64,000 nt of DNA from Acanthamoeba castellanii str. Neff (taxonomy: Eukaryota; Discosea; Longamoebia; Acanthamoebidae): contig NW_004457643.1 in NCBI RefSeq assembly GCF_000313135.1, forward strand, positions 190,709-254,708, written 5' to 3'. The position numbers were made by a program, and so were the translations under genes. Shown piece after piece: positions 11,915 through 23,333 of this stretch. Numbering within the stretch: the stretch's first letter is position 1; the number at the start of each line of letters is the position of its first letter. A model generated the notes under the pieces. The model had not been told where the DNA came from, ran no database searches, and saw nothing but the letters and a program-made list of their open reading frames with translations.

Positions 11915-12585
11915 CCTGCATTTCCTGGTTTGGGTCGTTTGACGTCAACGCTGATCAATAAAATGTAAGTGTCACTTCAACAAAACTGAAGCTGGCAACC
12001 AGCTGCTTGCCGCACCATTGCGTGGGAGCAGCAAGCTGAGTATTTCTCGAAGCCGAGGGTCTGCCCTGAATGGCTCAAGTTTCTGCGGTCTGCGCAGTGT
12101 GGCCTTGGGGAGTGAGTGTGTCCTCAGCGCCGTCACACCAAGCTGCCTCTCGAGGCTCCGCTGTTAGGTCTTGAAAGCTCTCTCTTGGACATCTCGTCCG
12201 GCGGCAGCTCTCTGAGATCCAGTCTTGGGGCACGGAAGCCCCGACAAAGCCCTCATCGGACAACGACAACTCCCTGAAGGGTATGGAACTCCTGCGTGAG
12301 CGGCATGTAAAAGGGAAGGGGTGAGAGACTCTCTGCTGACCGCCCGCCCACACCATTTTTCGGAGCAGCATTTGAACGCTTCCGCTCTTCGGCATTGGCG
12401 TCAAGCAGCCGGGCCTTGTATGCCTCATCCCTGGACAGGAACCGCAGTGGCAGGACGGAGACAGCACCCTGAGCACCTCATTCTTGGACAGCCCCAAGGC
12501 ACTGGCTCCCATTTATGAGCCCTGAGAGCTACGTATGGTAAAATAAAGTGAGGAATGATCAATGTACATTGGCTTGGCGCAGGGT
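11915..12585. other. convergent spacer with polyadenylation signal and a doubtful small gene
   Basis: AATAAA at 11957-11962 lies 43 bp after the monooxygenase stop. The rest is mostly unassigned. On the minus strand at about 12512-12250 there are protein-like fragments: MGASALGLSKNEVLRV, then in another frame RFLSRDEAYKARLLDANAEE followed by KRSNAAPKN. A possible intron (GTGTGGGC...CTCACGCAG) would join the latter to EFHTLQGVVVVR and a stop. A frame break between the first two fragments is not resolved by any intron I can see, so this is a candidate small gene or gene remnant only. Confidence 0.25.
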
Positions 12586-15500
12586 TCACGCGGGGGTGAG
12601 CTGCAGGAGGAGTGAGTTGAGGGCGATGGTGTAGTGCTCTTGCATGGCCTTGGGCGGAAGCATCTCGTCCAGGTTGGCAAAGTCGTCCCTGTGCTCGTCA
12701 GACCAGAACAGAGCAGAGTCACAGTCAGAAAGAGCAGGGCAGAGCAGTCCGGTGAGGGGTAGTCCTACCTGTCCCGGGTCAGCACCGTCAGACACAGCAG
12801 AGCCAGGTTCACTGGGCTTCGCTTGTCTGGCATTGTTGACAGGGGCGCCGATGCGTTCGGATCAGAATCGGTTGTTGTGTTGTAACACCAGTGGTCTTGG
12901 GTACGTACAGCAGCGTTGGCGCAAGCCATCGATGGGCGACGGTATTGGCTTCTTCCACAGCTTGCCCAGCCGCCGCTCCTCCTCCTTGCTGGGCGTCAAT
13001 GGCGCTCCGTAGGACAGCAACGCCCCCGCCACGCCAAACAGACCTACATGTTCGGGGTGGGAGTGAGTAGGGGGAGTGAATGCGCGGTGGGCCTGTTTAG
13101 CAAGGGAAAGGTACCTGCGGTGAGGGCGAGGTGGATGGCCGTGTGGCCCCGGCTGTTGCGTACCCGCATCAGCTTCTGTACAGTCAGCCGCCCGAAGTGC
13201 TTCTCCACCTGCTGGACCACCTGCTCCACTCCCTCCTGCCTCTATTGTGTTGTGTGTGTGTTGCGTGGAACCTGAGGCGCGCCCATCAAATTCAGGGTGT
13301 CGTTGAAGCATTGTAGTCTGTACCTGGTCAATGAGGAGGTGGAGGAGGGTGTTGTTGTGCTCGTCGCGGCCCAGCAGGCACGCGGGTTCCAGGCGCAGGA
13401 GCTCCCACAGCTGCTTTGGATTGTTCACCGCGTGCAGAAATGACTCCTTGTACCTGCGCACCACGCGCAACACCCTGCCAAAGGCCAGCTAGCAGGAATA
13501 CGAATACAAATCAGCACTCGGCTGGCACCATCGCACACACGCACCACCGCCCGCACACAGCATGTCGCATCGAAGGAGGTACAGTGACGGCGTCTCGCAG
13601 AAGCACGCGCCCCAGATGAGGACAGACATCGAAGGGCTCCACCACGAGTGCCGCCAAAGGGCGCAGGCGCACCTCGGCCACTACGGCGGGCAAAGCAGTC
13701 AGTCAGCACTTGGTTGGGTCCGCGGGGGAGGTGTGAAACGAACCTTCTCCCATGCGCACTTCGCGCAGTGCCCTCTTGGACAGCTTCTTGCCTCGCTTGA
13801 CACTCAGTATGGCCATCACCTGCGTAGTTCTTGACCGCGTGAGACCGAGCGGTCGAGTGCCCAAGAGCGGACAAAGAAGAGAGCGAGGACCTTGCACGTA
13901 ACACGAGCGCTGTGGCTGTACACCACCACCTCTTGACCGATCGACAGCACTTTCCATGGCGGCTGGATGGTTGGATGTTGATAGGCGGATCACATGTGTC
14001 CGAATGAATGCCAGGCGGGCGGTGATGAGTGGGGGTACCTTGCTCTGCACGGGGTTGATTGCGCGCACGGAAACGGCGAACTCGGTCACAGTCAACTCGA
14101 GCGATGTCTTGGCATCTTCCTTGGCGTCCATTGCCACCATTCCTGCCACAGCGACGTTTGTGACATCGTGAAGGGTGGCGCAAGCGACCACACAGTGCAG
14201 GTCAGCAGAACCTGCGTAGAAAAGGACTCGTGGCGCGCGCCGGACTTGGACGCTGATGCAGGCTCCGGCTCTTACAGGCGTCGATACACCCTTAAGTAGT
14301 ACATACATACACACACAACCGCCGGATGAGAATGTGGGCACAGGTTAACTGTGCGATGCACAGGAGGGGGACCTCTGCGTTGCCGGCGCACCTCATGGAA
14401 AGATTCAACAGAGCCTGTTTGTACCGGTGCTCCGCGTGGGTGTTGGCGCCACCCTTCCGCTTGCTGCTTAGACCTGGTCTGCGGATAGAAGGCCAGGTCC
14501 ATCCTGATGAGGGGAATAGGGAAAAGCCGATCAGCTGAGGCCCACATTATAATTATTGTTTGGTTATTGTTATTGTTAATGTGTGCGTTCGCACGAACCC
14601 AGAGTACTTAGACGTATCCCAGCGTCCGGACACGACCCTGCCACTCACGACAGTCCCAATGCCTCCTATTCTGTCCACGCCCAGAACCGCCTGCCGAAAC
14701 GGCGCCGAAGGCCCCTGCTGACGGCGAGTTCTTGTCACCGGTAACTCCTCCCATCTGGCCAGTCAATCGCCGTTGATCAGGTCACCGCGCGGTTGTTGGT
14801 AATTGCTTGATTGCTTGATTGCTTGTTTGCTTGCTTTGTTGTGGGGTACCGAATGTTTTCAAGGGCATCTCTCAGGCACAGGCCGTTCGCGAAGAGAGGA
14901 GTCGATACCCCTTGCTCCTCCCATACGCTGACACTCACCACCTGTATGTTCTCCCTGAGCGTGTCGTGTCGTGTGCGCGAGGGAAGTGGTGAATCACCCT
15001 CATGAACCGCAGCGCGCGGGCGCGTACCTCTTGAATTGCATCGAAAGCAACAGGGCGACGACGCGCCGCTCCCGATCCTCGATGAGCGCCTGGTGCTCAC
15101 GCGTGCCCTGGCCCGGCTTGAGCTCCTTCAGCACTTCGTCTGCCTTGGTGAGCACCACGACGAGCTGCTCGATGCCCCACCCTCTGGACGATGATCAAAA
15201 GAGAGAGAGGAGAGGTGAGTCCTCGCAAAGACTCGAGTGGAGCTGAGAGAGGTACTTGGCGACCAGGGCCACCTCGAAGAGTGATTTGGCTTTCCGGTCG
15301 GCCATGCACGCCTCGAACTCGAGAGCCGCGGCAGACACGACCATCAGAGCGAAGTCGGCCTGTCACAGGCAGAAGAAGCCCATCAGACTGTTTCCGTTGT
15401 CATCTCCACCACTGTCATTGTCACTTGGAGCGCACGTTGGCTGCCCCTGTAATGCAGCTGCGTTCGAAGAAGCCCAGCGAGGGCACGTTCACCAGAGAGA

Positions 15501-15982
15501 ATGGGTATCGCTTCGTGCGTATCCGGAACCGGCTGGAGGGAGGGAGCAAGTTGTGTGAGCTTGGTCATTTCGGGCACCCGAGGTACTGAACGAACCGGGT
15601 GGCGAGGGTGATGCCTCGCGCCAGTTCCTCGCGCGTGCGGATCAGACCCTCGAGCCGTCGTCGTGCTGGAACTGACCTTGAGTACAAATCCGACTTTGGC
15701 CAACCACACCCACGGTGAGTCGCTCTAGGACAGACAGTGACCAGTGGTGGACCACTAACGTACTGTGGAGCCCATGAACCGCTCCACGACCCTGCGGTCG
15801 AACGCCCCACAGTCGAGTAGTAGGCGACCGAGCAGGTGAGCTTTGCCGCTGACTGGAGGGCCAAGCAAAACCGCCTGTTCACACGCCACAACATAATTGG
15901 TGGGTTGGGGAAAACAAAGAGATATGGGGGGGGGGTATACTTCTACGTGCGGCACGTTCGACTGTTCGTCTGCTTGCTCCAT
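12586..15982 (-). CDS. HBS1/eRF3-like translational GTPase homologue with degenerate G motifs and C-terminal ankyrin region
   Basis: Reconstructed from about a dozen small exons. The G domain is at 15982-15050. MEQADEQSNVPHVE joins AVLLGPPVSGKAHLLGRLLL (P-loop), then ARGITLATRF, FSLVNVPSLGFFERSCITGA (G3 region), ADFALMVVSAAALEFEA and EQLVVVLTKADEV (G4). The EF1A-like barrels follow: PFRQAVLGVDRIGGIGTVVS near 14670-14700 (domain 2) and LELTVTEFAVSVRAINPV, EVVVYSHSARVTCK, KRALREVRMGE, LVVEPFDVCPHLGRVLLRD, LAFGRVLRVVRR at 14130-13450 (domain 3). After domain 3, where HBS1 and eRF3 stop, the protein continues with GRDEHNNTLLHLLID, VRNSRGHTAIHLALTA and SPVNLALLCLTVL, resembling ankyrin repeats. 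It ends at the stop at 12586. P-loop GKA (for GKS/T) and NVPSLG (for DAPGH) suggest impaired GTP hydrolysis. Likely role: mRNA surveillance or ribosome rescue, or a Ski7-like adaptor (inference). Confidence 0.75.
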
Positions 15983-16046
15983 TCGATGATTCAAAATGAA
16001 AATAAAATGAAAATAAAATAAAATAAATAAATAGGTAGTCCAGTAG
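15983..16046. other. 64-bp AT-rich gap between the Ubl/E2-like and HBS1-like genes
   Basis: Between the stop of the upstream minus-strand gene (16047-16049) and the ATG of the next (15980-15982) there is only a run of repeated TTTATTTTATTT-type sequence on the minus strand. This is shorter than other spacers here and AT-rich like an intron, so either very compact tandem genes or one spliced transcript is possible. Confidence 0.5.
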
Positions 16047-17586
16047 TCAAGGCTGAAGAGGCAGACGTGACCGCCAGTCGGCTGGCAAACCATCGTCGCC
16101 GTTGTTGAGCTGCTTCCACGGCACGTCGGGAGGCGACGGCGGCCGCCGATGGCTGCCTAGGCAGAGCAGCAGCATGTGCACCAGCTCGCGAGGCAACTGG
16201 CCCAGTGACTTCAGTCGGGGTTCCTTCTTCCTCTCTGCGTCATCTATGCCCTCCTCATTGTTGAGCCTCTGAAGCCGACAGGCGACTAGCAGGGTACTGC
16301 GCACCTCACTTAGCAGCTGATGGCGGGAAGCCACAGTCAGTCAGTGAAGCCAGATCGACAATAACGAATGGTGTCTGGTAGGAACCGTTTCGTCGACAGC
16401 GACGAGGCGCCCAAGGTGGGCCATGCTCGAGCATCGTTGGCCGGAGTCGACGTAGGCGCGTTCGCGATAGATGCGACCCTTGCCGGTGGCGTAGTATTGC
16501 GTCCACAGCCGCGCCGTATTGGCCGCCCACTCCTCCCCTCGGCTCTCCCATTCCTCCACGACGGGTGCCACCTGCTCTTCGCACCTGGTCAGCTCTCTCG
16601 GAATTCGGGCTCTCCCAGGCGCGAGAGCCGTACCTGTGCGATCTCGTGTCTCAGTCGGTCCGAGGCCACCGGCGACAAGGCGTAGACCTCGAGCTGTTTG
16701 ATGAAGTCTTGCACCGCCGCAACGATCATGTGGGTTGGATTCCACCGGTGTAATCTGGAAACGAACACACAAAACGCGCAAGCTCGCTTAACGCCCACAA
16801 AGGCCAGTTGTCATGCCCAGATGCGGTGGCGGTGGTACGGGTCGTGGCCAAGCACGGCGATCGTGCCTTGTGGGCCGACGGTCGGGTGGTAGAGGGGCGT
16901 GAGCATGCGCAGCGCGAACGGACGGAATGGGTAATCGGGCGGATAGGACGCCCGCAGCAGGAAAGCCCCTCCTGCGTGTGGCTCATGATGACTCGCGTGA
17001 GCTTAAACAGACCGGCAAGCGACGGACGTCAAGCGTACCGTGATAGAAACTATTGGGAGGACCTTCAACAACGAGCTCCACCCACTCCACTTTTCTTCCC
17101 ACGCGCCACAGATACACGAGCGGCTGCTCTTGCTCTGGCCAGCTGTGTAGCAACTCCTGGATCTCCTTCCGTCTGCGCACTGTCCTTCAACTCAGCGGCC
17201 TTCATCAACTCGGTGGGAGGGGGGTTGAGCGTACCTATGGGCCTGGCAGCTGGAGTAGTAAAGGCGGTGGCTGTGTCCACTACGTCCTCGTCTGGCGTGG
17301 GGAGAGGTGCCAGTGGGTAGAAGGGGTCTTCTCTGCTGGCCAATGTAATGTGCACCAGGTCATGCGAGGCGATGTTGTAGCTGGCAAGTGTGCGACTGTC
17401 CTCGAGTACCCGCCCGGCGTGGACCAGTCGCATGTGCTCGGGCGGTATGCCCTCGCTCTGGCCAAAGAGCGTCTTGAGGTCGGAGACCAACGGGGATGTA
17501 GGGTGGCCTCCCAACTCCACTGTCGTTTGCTTGCCTGACAGCAAGCGGCCATCAACCACAAAGGACTGCCTCTGCGTCCCCTCCAT
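16047..17586 (-). CDS. ubiquitin-like domain plus Cys-less E2 (UEV-type) protein
   Basis: The N-terminal ubiquitin-like fold is at about residues 8-85 (FVVDGRLLSGKQTTVELG, DLKTLFGQSEGIPPEHMRL, HAGRVLEDSRTLASYNI). An intron with in-phase joining (GTACGC...GACAG) leads to a UBC/E2 fold: KEIQELLHSWPEQEQPLVYL, ELVVEGPPNSFYHGGAFLLR, SYPPDYPFRPFALRM, YHPTVGPQGTIAVLGHDP, HRWNPTHMIVAAVQDFIKQL, then the C-terminal helices ending NTARLWTQYYATGKG. The HPN motif is HPT, and the residue where the catalytic cysteine should be (G-x-I-C) is alanine (GTIAV), so it should not carry ubiquitin thioester. The tail SLGQLPRELVHMLLLCLG resembles an F-box or SOCS-like helix. Function unknown; a non-catalytic ubiquitin or UBL adaptor is likely (inference). 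The start at 17586 lies 100 bp after the upstream KBL gene. Confidence 0.75.
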
Positions 17587-17685
17587 TTGCTTTATTTTAT
17601 ATATTCTTGTTTTGTTTTCTATTTCGGTTATTTTTCTTTTTATAATTGTAATTCATTCGAATTACTGAACTGGCTGAGCAGTACA

Positions 17686-20035
17686 TCAGGCGATGACGTT
17701 GAGCTTCTTGCCCACGGCGGTGAAGGCGGCGATGGCCTTGTCGATCTGCTCGGGCGTGTGGATGGCAGAAAGCTGCACCCTGATGCGGGCCTGCACGGAG
17801 AAGGAGCACATAAAGGTGGCCATCAGCACCCAGCCACCTTTCGAATGGAGTGTTTCGTTGCAGCCCGGTGGTGTACCTCGCCCTTGGGAACGACGGGGAA
17901 AGAGAAGCCGATGACGTAGATGTTGTGGGCCAGCATCTCCTCGGCCATCTTGCTGGCGAGGCGAGCGTCGCCCAGCATCACCGGGCAGATCGGGTGAGCG
18001 TCATTACCCAGCACCTGCGTGGCCGCACATGCGTGTTTGTCGGTCAGTGGGACCCGTTTGCACATCCAAGTGACGAGCACTTGCGACGTACATTAAAGCC
18101 GGCCTTCTTCATGCCCTGCCTGAAGCGAGCGGTGTTGGCCTCCAGCTGATCCCTCAGCTTGGTCGAAGTGCTGTTTTTTCAGGTGGCGAAACGATGAGGT
18201 CAGCCTCCCGATAATCATGCATTGCTTCCAATGGAGGAGGCGTGGTTGGTACGTGAGGAGCTCAAAGGTTCGGAGGGTGGCGCCGACAAGCGCAGGCGGC
18301 AGAGAGTTGGAGAAGAGGTAAGGGCGAGACCTAGGCAAGACACTCAAGTTAAGCGACGGACAGGTCCCAGGGAGCACAGTTCGCGTGAAGCTGCGTACCT
18401 CTGCCTGAGGAGGTCGACGATCGCCTTCCTGCCGGTGGTGTAGCCTCCAGTGGCACCGCCGAGCGCTTTCTACATCGCACAATAACCGTGCCGCAAAGCG
18501 TAAGCCAACAAGCCGTGAGGAGGTGAAACGCGTGGGGCGGAGTTCATACGCCCATCGTGGAGTTGGTGACATCGATGCGGTCCATGACGTCAAAATACTC
18601 GGGCACACCTGTGGCATGGTGGTGGTCAAGTGAGAACATTTGTCATGAGTGGCGTGTATGTTCGTGTGGTACCGCGGCCAGTAGGTCCGAAGAAGCCAGT
18701 AGCGTGCGACTCGTCCACCATCACAAGGGCCTTGAGTAGGCAAAGAGGAGGGCAAGTAAGAAAAGATCTGCAGTGCCTTCACACATGCGGCGGCTGCAGC
18801 CAGTTGATGGTACGGTACATTGTACTTGTCGGCAAGGGCGCAGATCTTGTCCAAGGGCGCCACGTCACCATCCATGCTGAAGGCGCCTGCAAAGGGTCAA
18901 TGACCGCCGGTAAGCTGAAAGTCGAACGAGGGCGCATCAGAGCAGAGCACGAACCATCGGTGGCGATCATGCGGACTTTGGCCCCCTCACCGTCGGCCTT
19001 CTTGAGCTGCTCCTCCAGGTCGGCCATGTCCAAGTGCTTGTAACGGAACCTACCACGCGCACGGGCATGAGTGCCAGCGTTTCCATTTGCTACTCGGTTG
19101 GCGGTGTGTGGGCTCACACACCTCTTGGCCTTGCACAGGCGGATACCATCAATAATCGAAGCGTGGTTGAGCGCGTCGGAGATGACGGCGTCGCCCTCGC
19201 CCAACACGGTCTCGAAAATACCACCGTTGGCGTCCCAGCAGCTATGGTTTGCCAATGAATGAGCCAGTCAATCGACATCTTCAGTTGTGCAAGAAAACAA
19301 ACACCTGAGCCATGTCACGCGTACCTCGTGTACAAGATGGTGTCATCGGTCTTGTGGAACTCCGCGATCTTCTTCTCGAGGTCCTTGTGGATGCTCTGCG
19401 TACCTGTACCAAGCCCACAATCAGCAACGGATCCGGTGCGCGCCTTAGGGACGTGGGAGCCACACCGCAAATGAAACGGACGGAGCAAGACCCAGGCCGA
19501 ACTTGTCCAAGTGATCCTTGGCCACGTCGATCAGCTCCTGGCTGTCAGCAAGACCTGCAAGAGGGCATCGCACGATCAGCGTGGCAAGCTAGACGGGAAG
19601 GGGAAAGAGGACGCACCGAGGTAGTTGTTGGCGCAGAAGTTGATGACAGGCTCAGAGCGCTCCTTGACGCTGATAGAAGAGCTCTGAGGAGTGACGATAG
19701 TCCTTTCCCTCTGTTCGCATGCCCCGCCATCGCGTAGTGTCAATTTAATCAAATCCTCCAATGAAAGATGAAATGAAAAAAATGGAGGTGTGCACCTTGT
19801 AGAGCCCTGCCTCCTCAATTTCCTTGAGCGCCTGGTCCAAACGGGGCTGCAACGTAGCGGCATAGACCGATGCACCACTTGACTTGCCGGCGTACAGACG
19901 AATCGCGCCTGAATTATGCACAACATTAATCGTCCATTATTGACGGACGTGAAGCACAATAAAGGGACGTAGTAAACCTTGCGCGGCGGCCCGCTGACCA
20001 AGAGTAACAGGGCACTTTGATACAACACGGCGCAT
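17686..20035 (-). CDS. GCAT: 2-amino-3-ketobutyrate CoA ligase (glycine C-acetyltransferase)
   Basis: PLP-dependent alpha-oxoamine synthase of threonine degradation. It converts 2-amino-3-oxobutanoate and CoA to glycine and acetyl-CoA, usually in mitochondria. The N-terminus [19 protein letters not shown] has presequence character. Landmarks on the minus strand: [39 protein letters not shown]-region exons, [19 protein letters not shown], the [20 protein letters not shown] segment (as [13 protein letters not shown]), and the PLP-lysine region [19 protein letters not shown]. Then come [38 protein letters not shown] and a terminal [20 protein letters not shown] ending KLNVIA at TGA 17686-17688. 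About ten introns. No threonine dehydrogenase is adjacent. Confidence 0.93.
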
Positions 20036-20168
20036 CTTGTGGTGATTATCGGCAACAAGCAAGATGGAACAAGAACAAGGAAGAAAAAATAATAACAAAA
20101 ATGGACCCGAATTCCAGGCATTCTGATCCCGCGTCATCGGCAAGCTTGCGCCCAGCGAGCCGCAGCGC
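20036..20168. other. short tandem spacer
   Basis: A 133-bp spacer between the minus-strand transcription factor stop and the KBL start. It is A/T-rich around 20080-20100. Nothing else seen. Confidence 0.4.
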
Positions 20169-23051
20169 TCAGACGTTGTCTGGGCCGTTGTCGTTGGAGG
20201 AGGCGCCGCCGCCGCTATTGTGCTGGTGGGTCGCCATGAGGGAGTTCAAAAAGTCCTCGTCGAGGGCGAAGGGCATGAACGAGGGGTCCAGGTCGAGGTC
20301 GTTGAATGCGTCCTCCACGCCCGCGATGTCGGTCGCCGAAGAAGCTGACGATGGGGGCATTGTCGCGCCAGTGAGCGGGATGACGTTGGGTCCGACGATG
20401 TAGTGCGGCGCGGTGGACGCGGACGCGCCGTAGGACGACAGCGCGGGCTGCTGAGTCGCAGCGGTGGTCGAAGATGATGAAGCTACAGGAGAGCCGTAGA
20501 AAGGTGAGTAGAAGTTGGTGGGAGGAGAAGCTCGAGAGAAGAGGGCAGAGGAAGAGGAGGAGAGGGAAGGCGACGAAGGAGAAGAGGCACCCATCGGGGT
20601 GTCATCGAAGGAGAAGGCGAGAGGGGAGGCCGAGGAGGTGAAGGCGTTGTTGGGAGACGGCGGGAATGGAGGCGCGGCGGAGGGGAAGGGCGAGGAGAGT
20701 GAGGGGAAGTTCGACGAAGGGGGCATCTGGAAGATGGAGGTGGGACCCTCCGCCACTGGTTGCGGCAGTCTTCGCTGCGGACTGGATAGCACCTCGTCGA
20801 ATGAGGTATGCTGCACATGAGGACTTTCGCCATCGTCTTCGTCTTCGTCAAGAACCCTTGCATGCGAAGGGCACTGTCAGTGGCTCTCACTTCTTGAACA
20901 CATATAAACTGCATCTCATCGAAAGAGCTGTGCTGCTACCGACAAAGAAGAAGGAGTACCTCATACTGGCCTTTGGAATGTTGTCCCGCAGTTTACGCGC
21001 GGCTTTCTCTTCACCCTGAGAGCCGTAGAACATCAGCTGAGGCTGCGACGCTTCTCCGGTGACCTGCACCAGTAGTAACCGTCAATGCCAGTCCAACACA
21101 CGGCACACAATGAGTTTTGATCATACCTTGGTGGTCGGTCGTCTAGTCTTTTTGGTGGTCGCCTGTGGGGTTAGGCTCCGCCCGCCTTTGCCGTTCCTCG
21201 GCCCGGCGCCTGGCTTTGCCTGGTGCCCAAACACCGGAGCGGACTGGGGTCGGTTGATGTGTGGAGACGACAGCATCGGATCAGAATCGAATTCGTCATC
21301 TGACGGCGATTCGACTACGGGCGACGACAGCGGCTGGATGGAAGAGGGCGATAGGTGAGTGCCGGGATGAGCTCGCCCTTCGTTGGCCGCGGTGCTGCTC
21401 AGGAACTTCATCGGCGGGAGGAAGGTCGGCGTGTTGGGCACGCCGCCGGCGGCGTTCGACTCGGGGAAGTAGAGGGTGACCACGTCCGAGATGGGCAGGC
21501 CGTCGTTACCAAAAAGGATCGTATGAGTATCGTACGTAGCGAACAGACCACCTGAGGTGAGGCAAGTAGAATGGACATGAGTATTGATGTCAAGGCGTGA
21601 GTGGAGCCAGAGCTGCGGGCGATGGGTTACCTGTTCTGTGCCGGTATACTTGATCGAGCTGTATCGTTGATGATAGAGTCTTCTGCTGCAGAATGGTGTT
21701 CATGGTTCGGCGCGCTGCCTCTGGTGGAATGAACTCCGTCCACGGCATTCCAATGACTTCATTCTATGGGCCGTGATCACATCACCATGTTTAGAAGTGG
21801 TAAATGAGCGATCATGGTCTAGCAGTTCACCCGGGAGAAGGAGGATTGGGTACCAATTCGTAGCCGATCATTTGGCAAAAGGTGGTGTTGGCGGTGAGCA
21901 CGGTCGCAGTGCTCTTGCTGAGATCGTACACCACCATGGGCTGCTCGGCCCTGCCTTTTGGCAGAGCGGTGGATACGCCAATGTGGGAGGGGTTGTGGGT
22001 CGAGCTCGCGGTGGTCTCCATGGCATGGGTCGGGAAGGCCGGCACTGCATCCAGCGCGCGCAGCGGTCTACTTTCGTGTGAGGTCGAGTGAGACTCCAAC
22101 GCGGAAGCAATGGGTGGACTTGATCCGAAGTGACAAAGAGTGAACAGGGAAGTTTGGTACCGTTGGGTGGGAATCTGCCCACCGGGTTGTTGGTCCGCCA
22201 TCTGCGAGAAGTAGTCCATGAGCCGCATGACCTGCCACTGGCTCGTCTTCAAGCGAGCGGATAGGTTGCTGTTCTCGAGCTTGAGGTGCAGCACTTCGTC
22301 GTCAAGTCGCTTCTGGTCGCCCTTGAGCTTCTTCAGCTCTTTCATAAAGTAAATGTTCAGATTGTTCTGCTTGGGTGATATCTGGCCGATGACCACCCAT
22401 CACAGCATGTGAGAGTCAGTCATACCATCACACTAGTGCATCAAGCATGTATACTTATGGCACAGTTCAGAGTACCTCGCTGGCTGCAGGGGCGTCTTCT
22501 TGCATGTGGTTCGCACTCCCACTGGGAGCTGGGGCAGTGGGCGTCGGCTCTTCCATAGGCGTACTAGGCTGAGGAGAGGGTTGATGCTGCACCGCTGGCG
22601 ATGGCGTAGTGGGAGGCGATGGCGCTGCGACTACGTGGGGCTTCGGAGACGGACGCCCAGCAAATGGGTCCCCCAACGCCTCGAACGCAGCAGCAACTGG
22701 CGGGGGTGGCGGAGCAGCTGCCTGGGGCGTCGGCACCACACGAGGTGCCTGATTTGCAGATGAAATAAATCACTGACTGGATGCAAAAGAGGAGAAAAAG
22801 GATTGTTGGAAGCTACCGAAGGCATTGAGCCGAGATCTATGCCGATGCACATATGCGGCACTCCCAACCGCACGCAGCGTGAACAGGGGCGTACACCATC
22901 GCAATGCTCCGCTTGATTATCTTTCTGTAAATGTTAATCGATATTAAAAAAAATCATGAGGAAATGGCCAGGGCAATACCCAACGAATGGGAAGCGCAAG
23001 TACCTGGCAAAGGAAGCAAGAGGAGATCTTCCTCTTTTTGTTGTGTGACAT
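20169..23051 (-). CDS. Zn2Cys6 and PAS domain transcription factor (ERT1/AcuK-like)
   Basis: The first exon (ATG 23051) encodes MSHNKKRKISSCFLCQ. An intron (GTACTT...TTTACAG) joins it to KDNQAEHCDGVRPCSRCVRL and GVPHMCIGIDLGSMPS. Together they form a six-cysteine cluster with spacing C-x2-C-x8-C-x5-C-x2-C-x8-C, close to the fungal Zn2Cys6 type but with a longer first loop. Next come a Pro-rich linker (22740-22470) and a heptad-like helix, FMKELKKLKGDQKRLDDEVL and HLKLENSNLSARLK (22380-22240). A PAS-like segment follows (MVVYDLSKSTATVLTANTTF, CQMIGYEL, then WTEFIPPEAARRTMNTILQ), with Ser/Pro-rich acidic activation-like sequence to the stop at 20169. Fungal ERT1/Rds2/AcuK proteins have the same order and regulate gluconeogenesis; equivalence here is inference. 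The alternative upstream start adds about 40 residues. Confidence 0.75.
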
Positions 23052-23333
23052 GCGCTGCTTACGCACTAGAAATCGGCAAATTAACGGTCTTTGTGTTGCT
23101 GTCTCGTTCCTGATCTTCACGTGAATCGACCCACGCGCTGCCGACGTCACTGATTTGGTATGGCAAGAATGCAATCTGCAGAATGCGCAGAATGCTGCAT
23201 TTTATAATCCCTTTCTTTTCTGCGCTTGTCTTCTCGGAATGTTCGCCTGGTTCGCACAACGCAAGTATTGGCTCATTTGTGCAAAATCTCTTATTATTTG
23301 ATTAAAAAACACAAGCTAAGCCGCAAGTGGAAG
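23052..23333. promoter_or_regulatory. divergent promoter region, transcription factor and FAM98 genes
   Basis: A 282-bp spacer between outward start codons. AT-rich around 23283-23310 (TCTTATTATTTGATTAAAAA). No certain TATA box. Could be shared. Confidence 0.4.

Noticed and set aside
12075..12512. Minus-strand gene of about 145 codons
   Set aside because: Only parts look protein-like and they sit in different frames without a splice solution, so it is kept only as a doubtful candidate in the intergenic entry.
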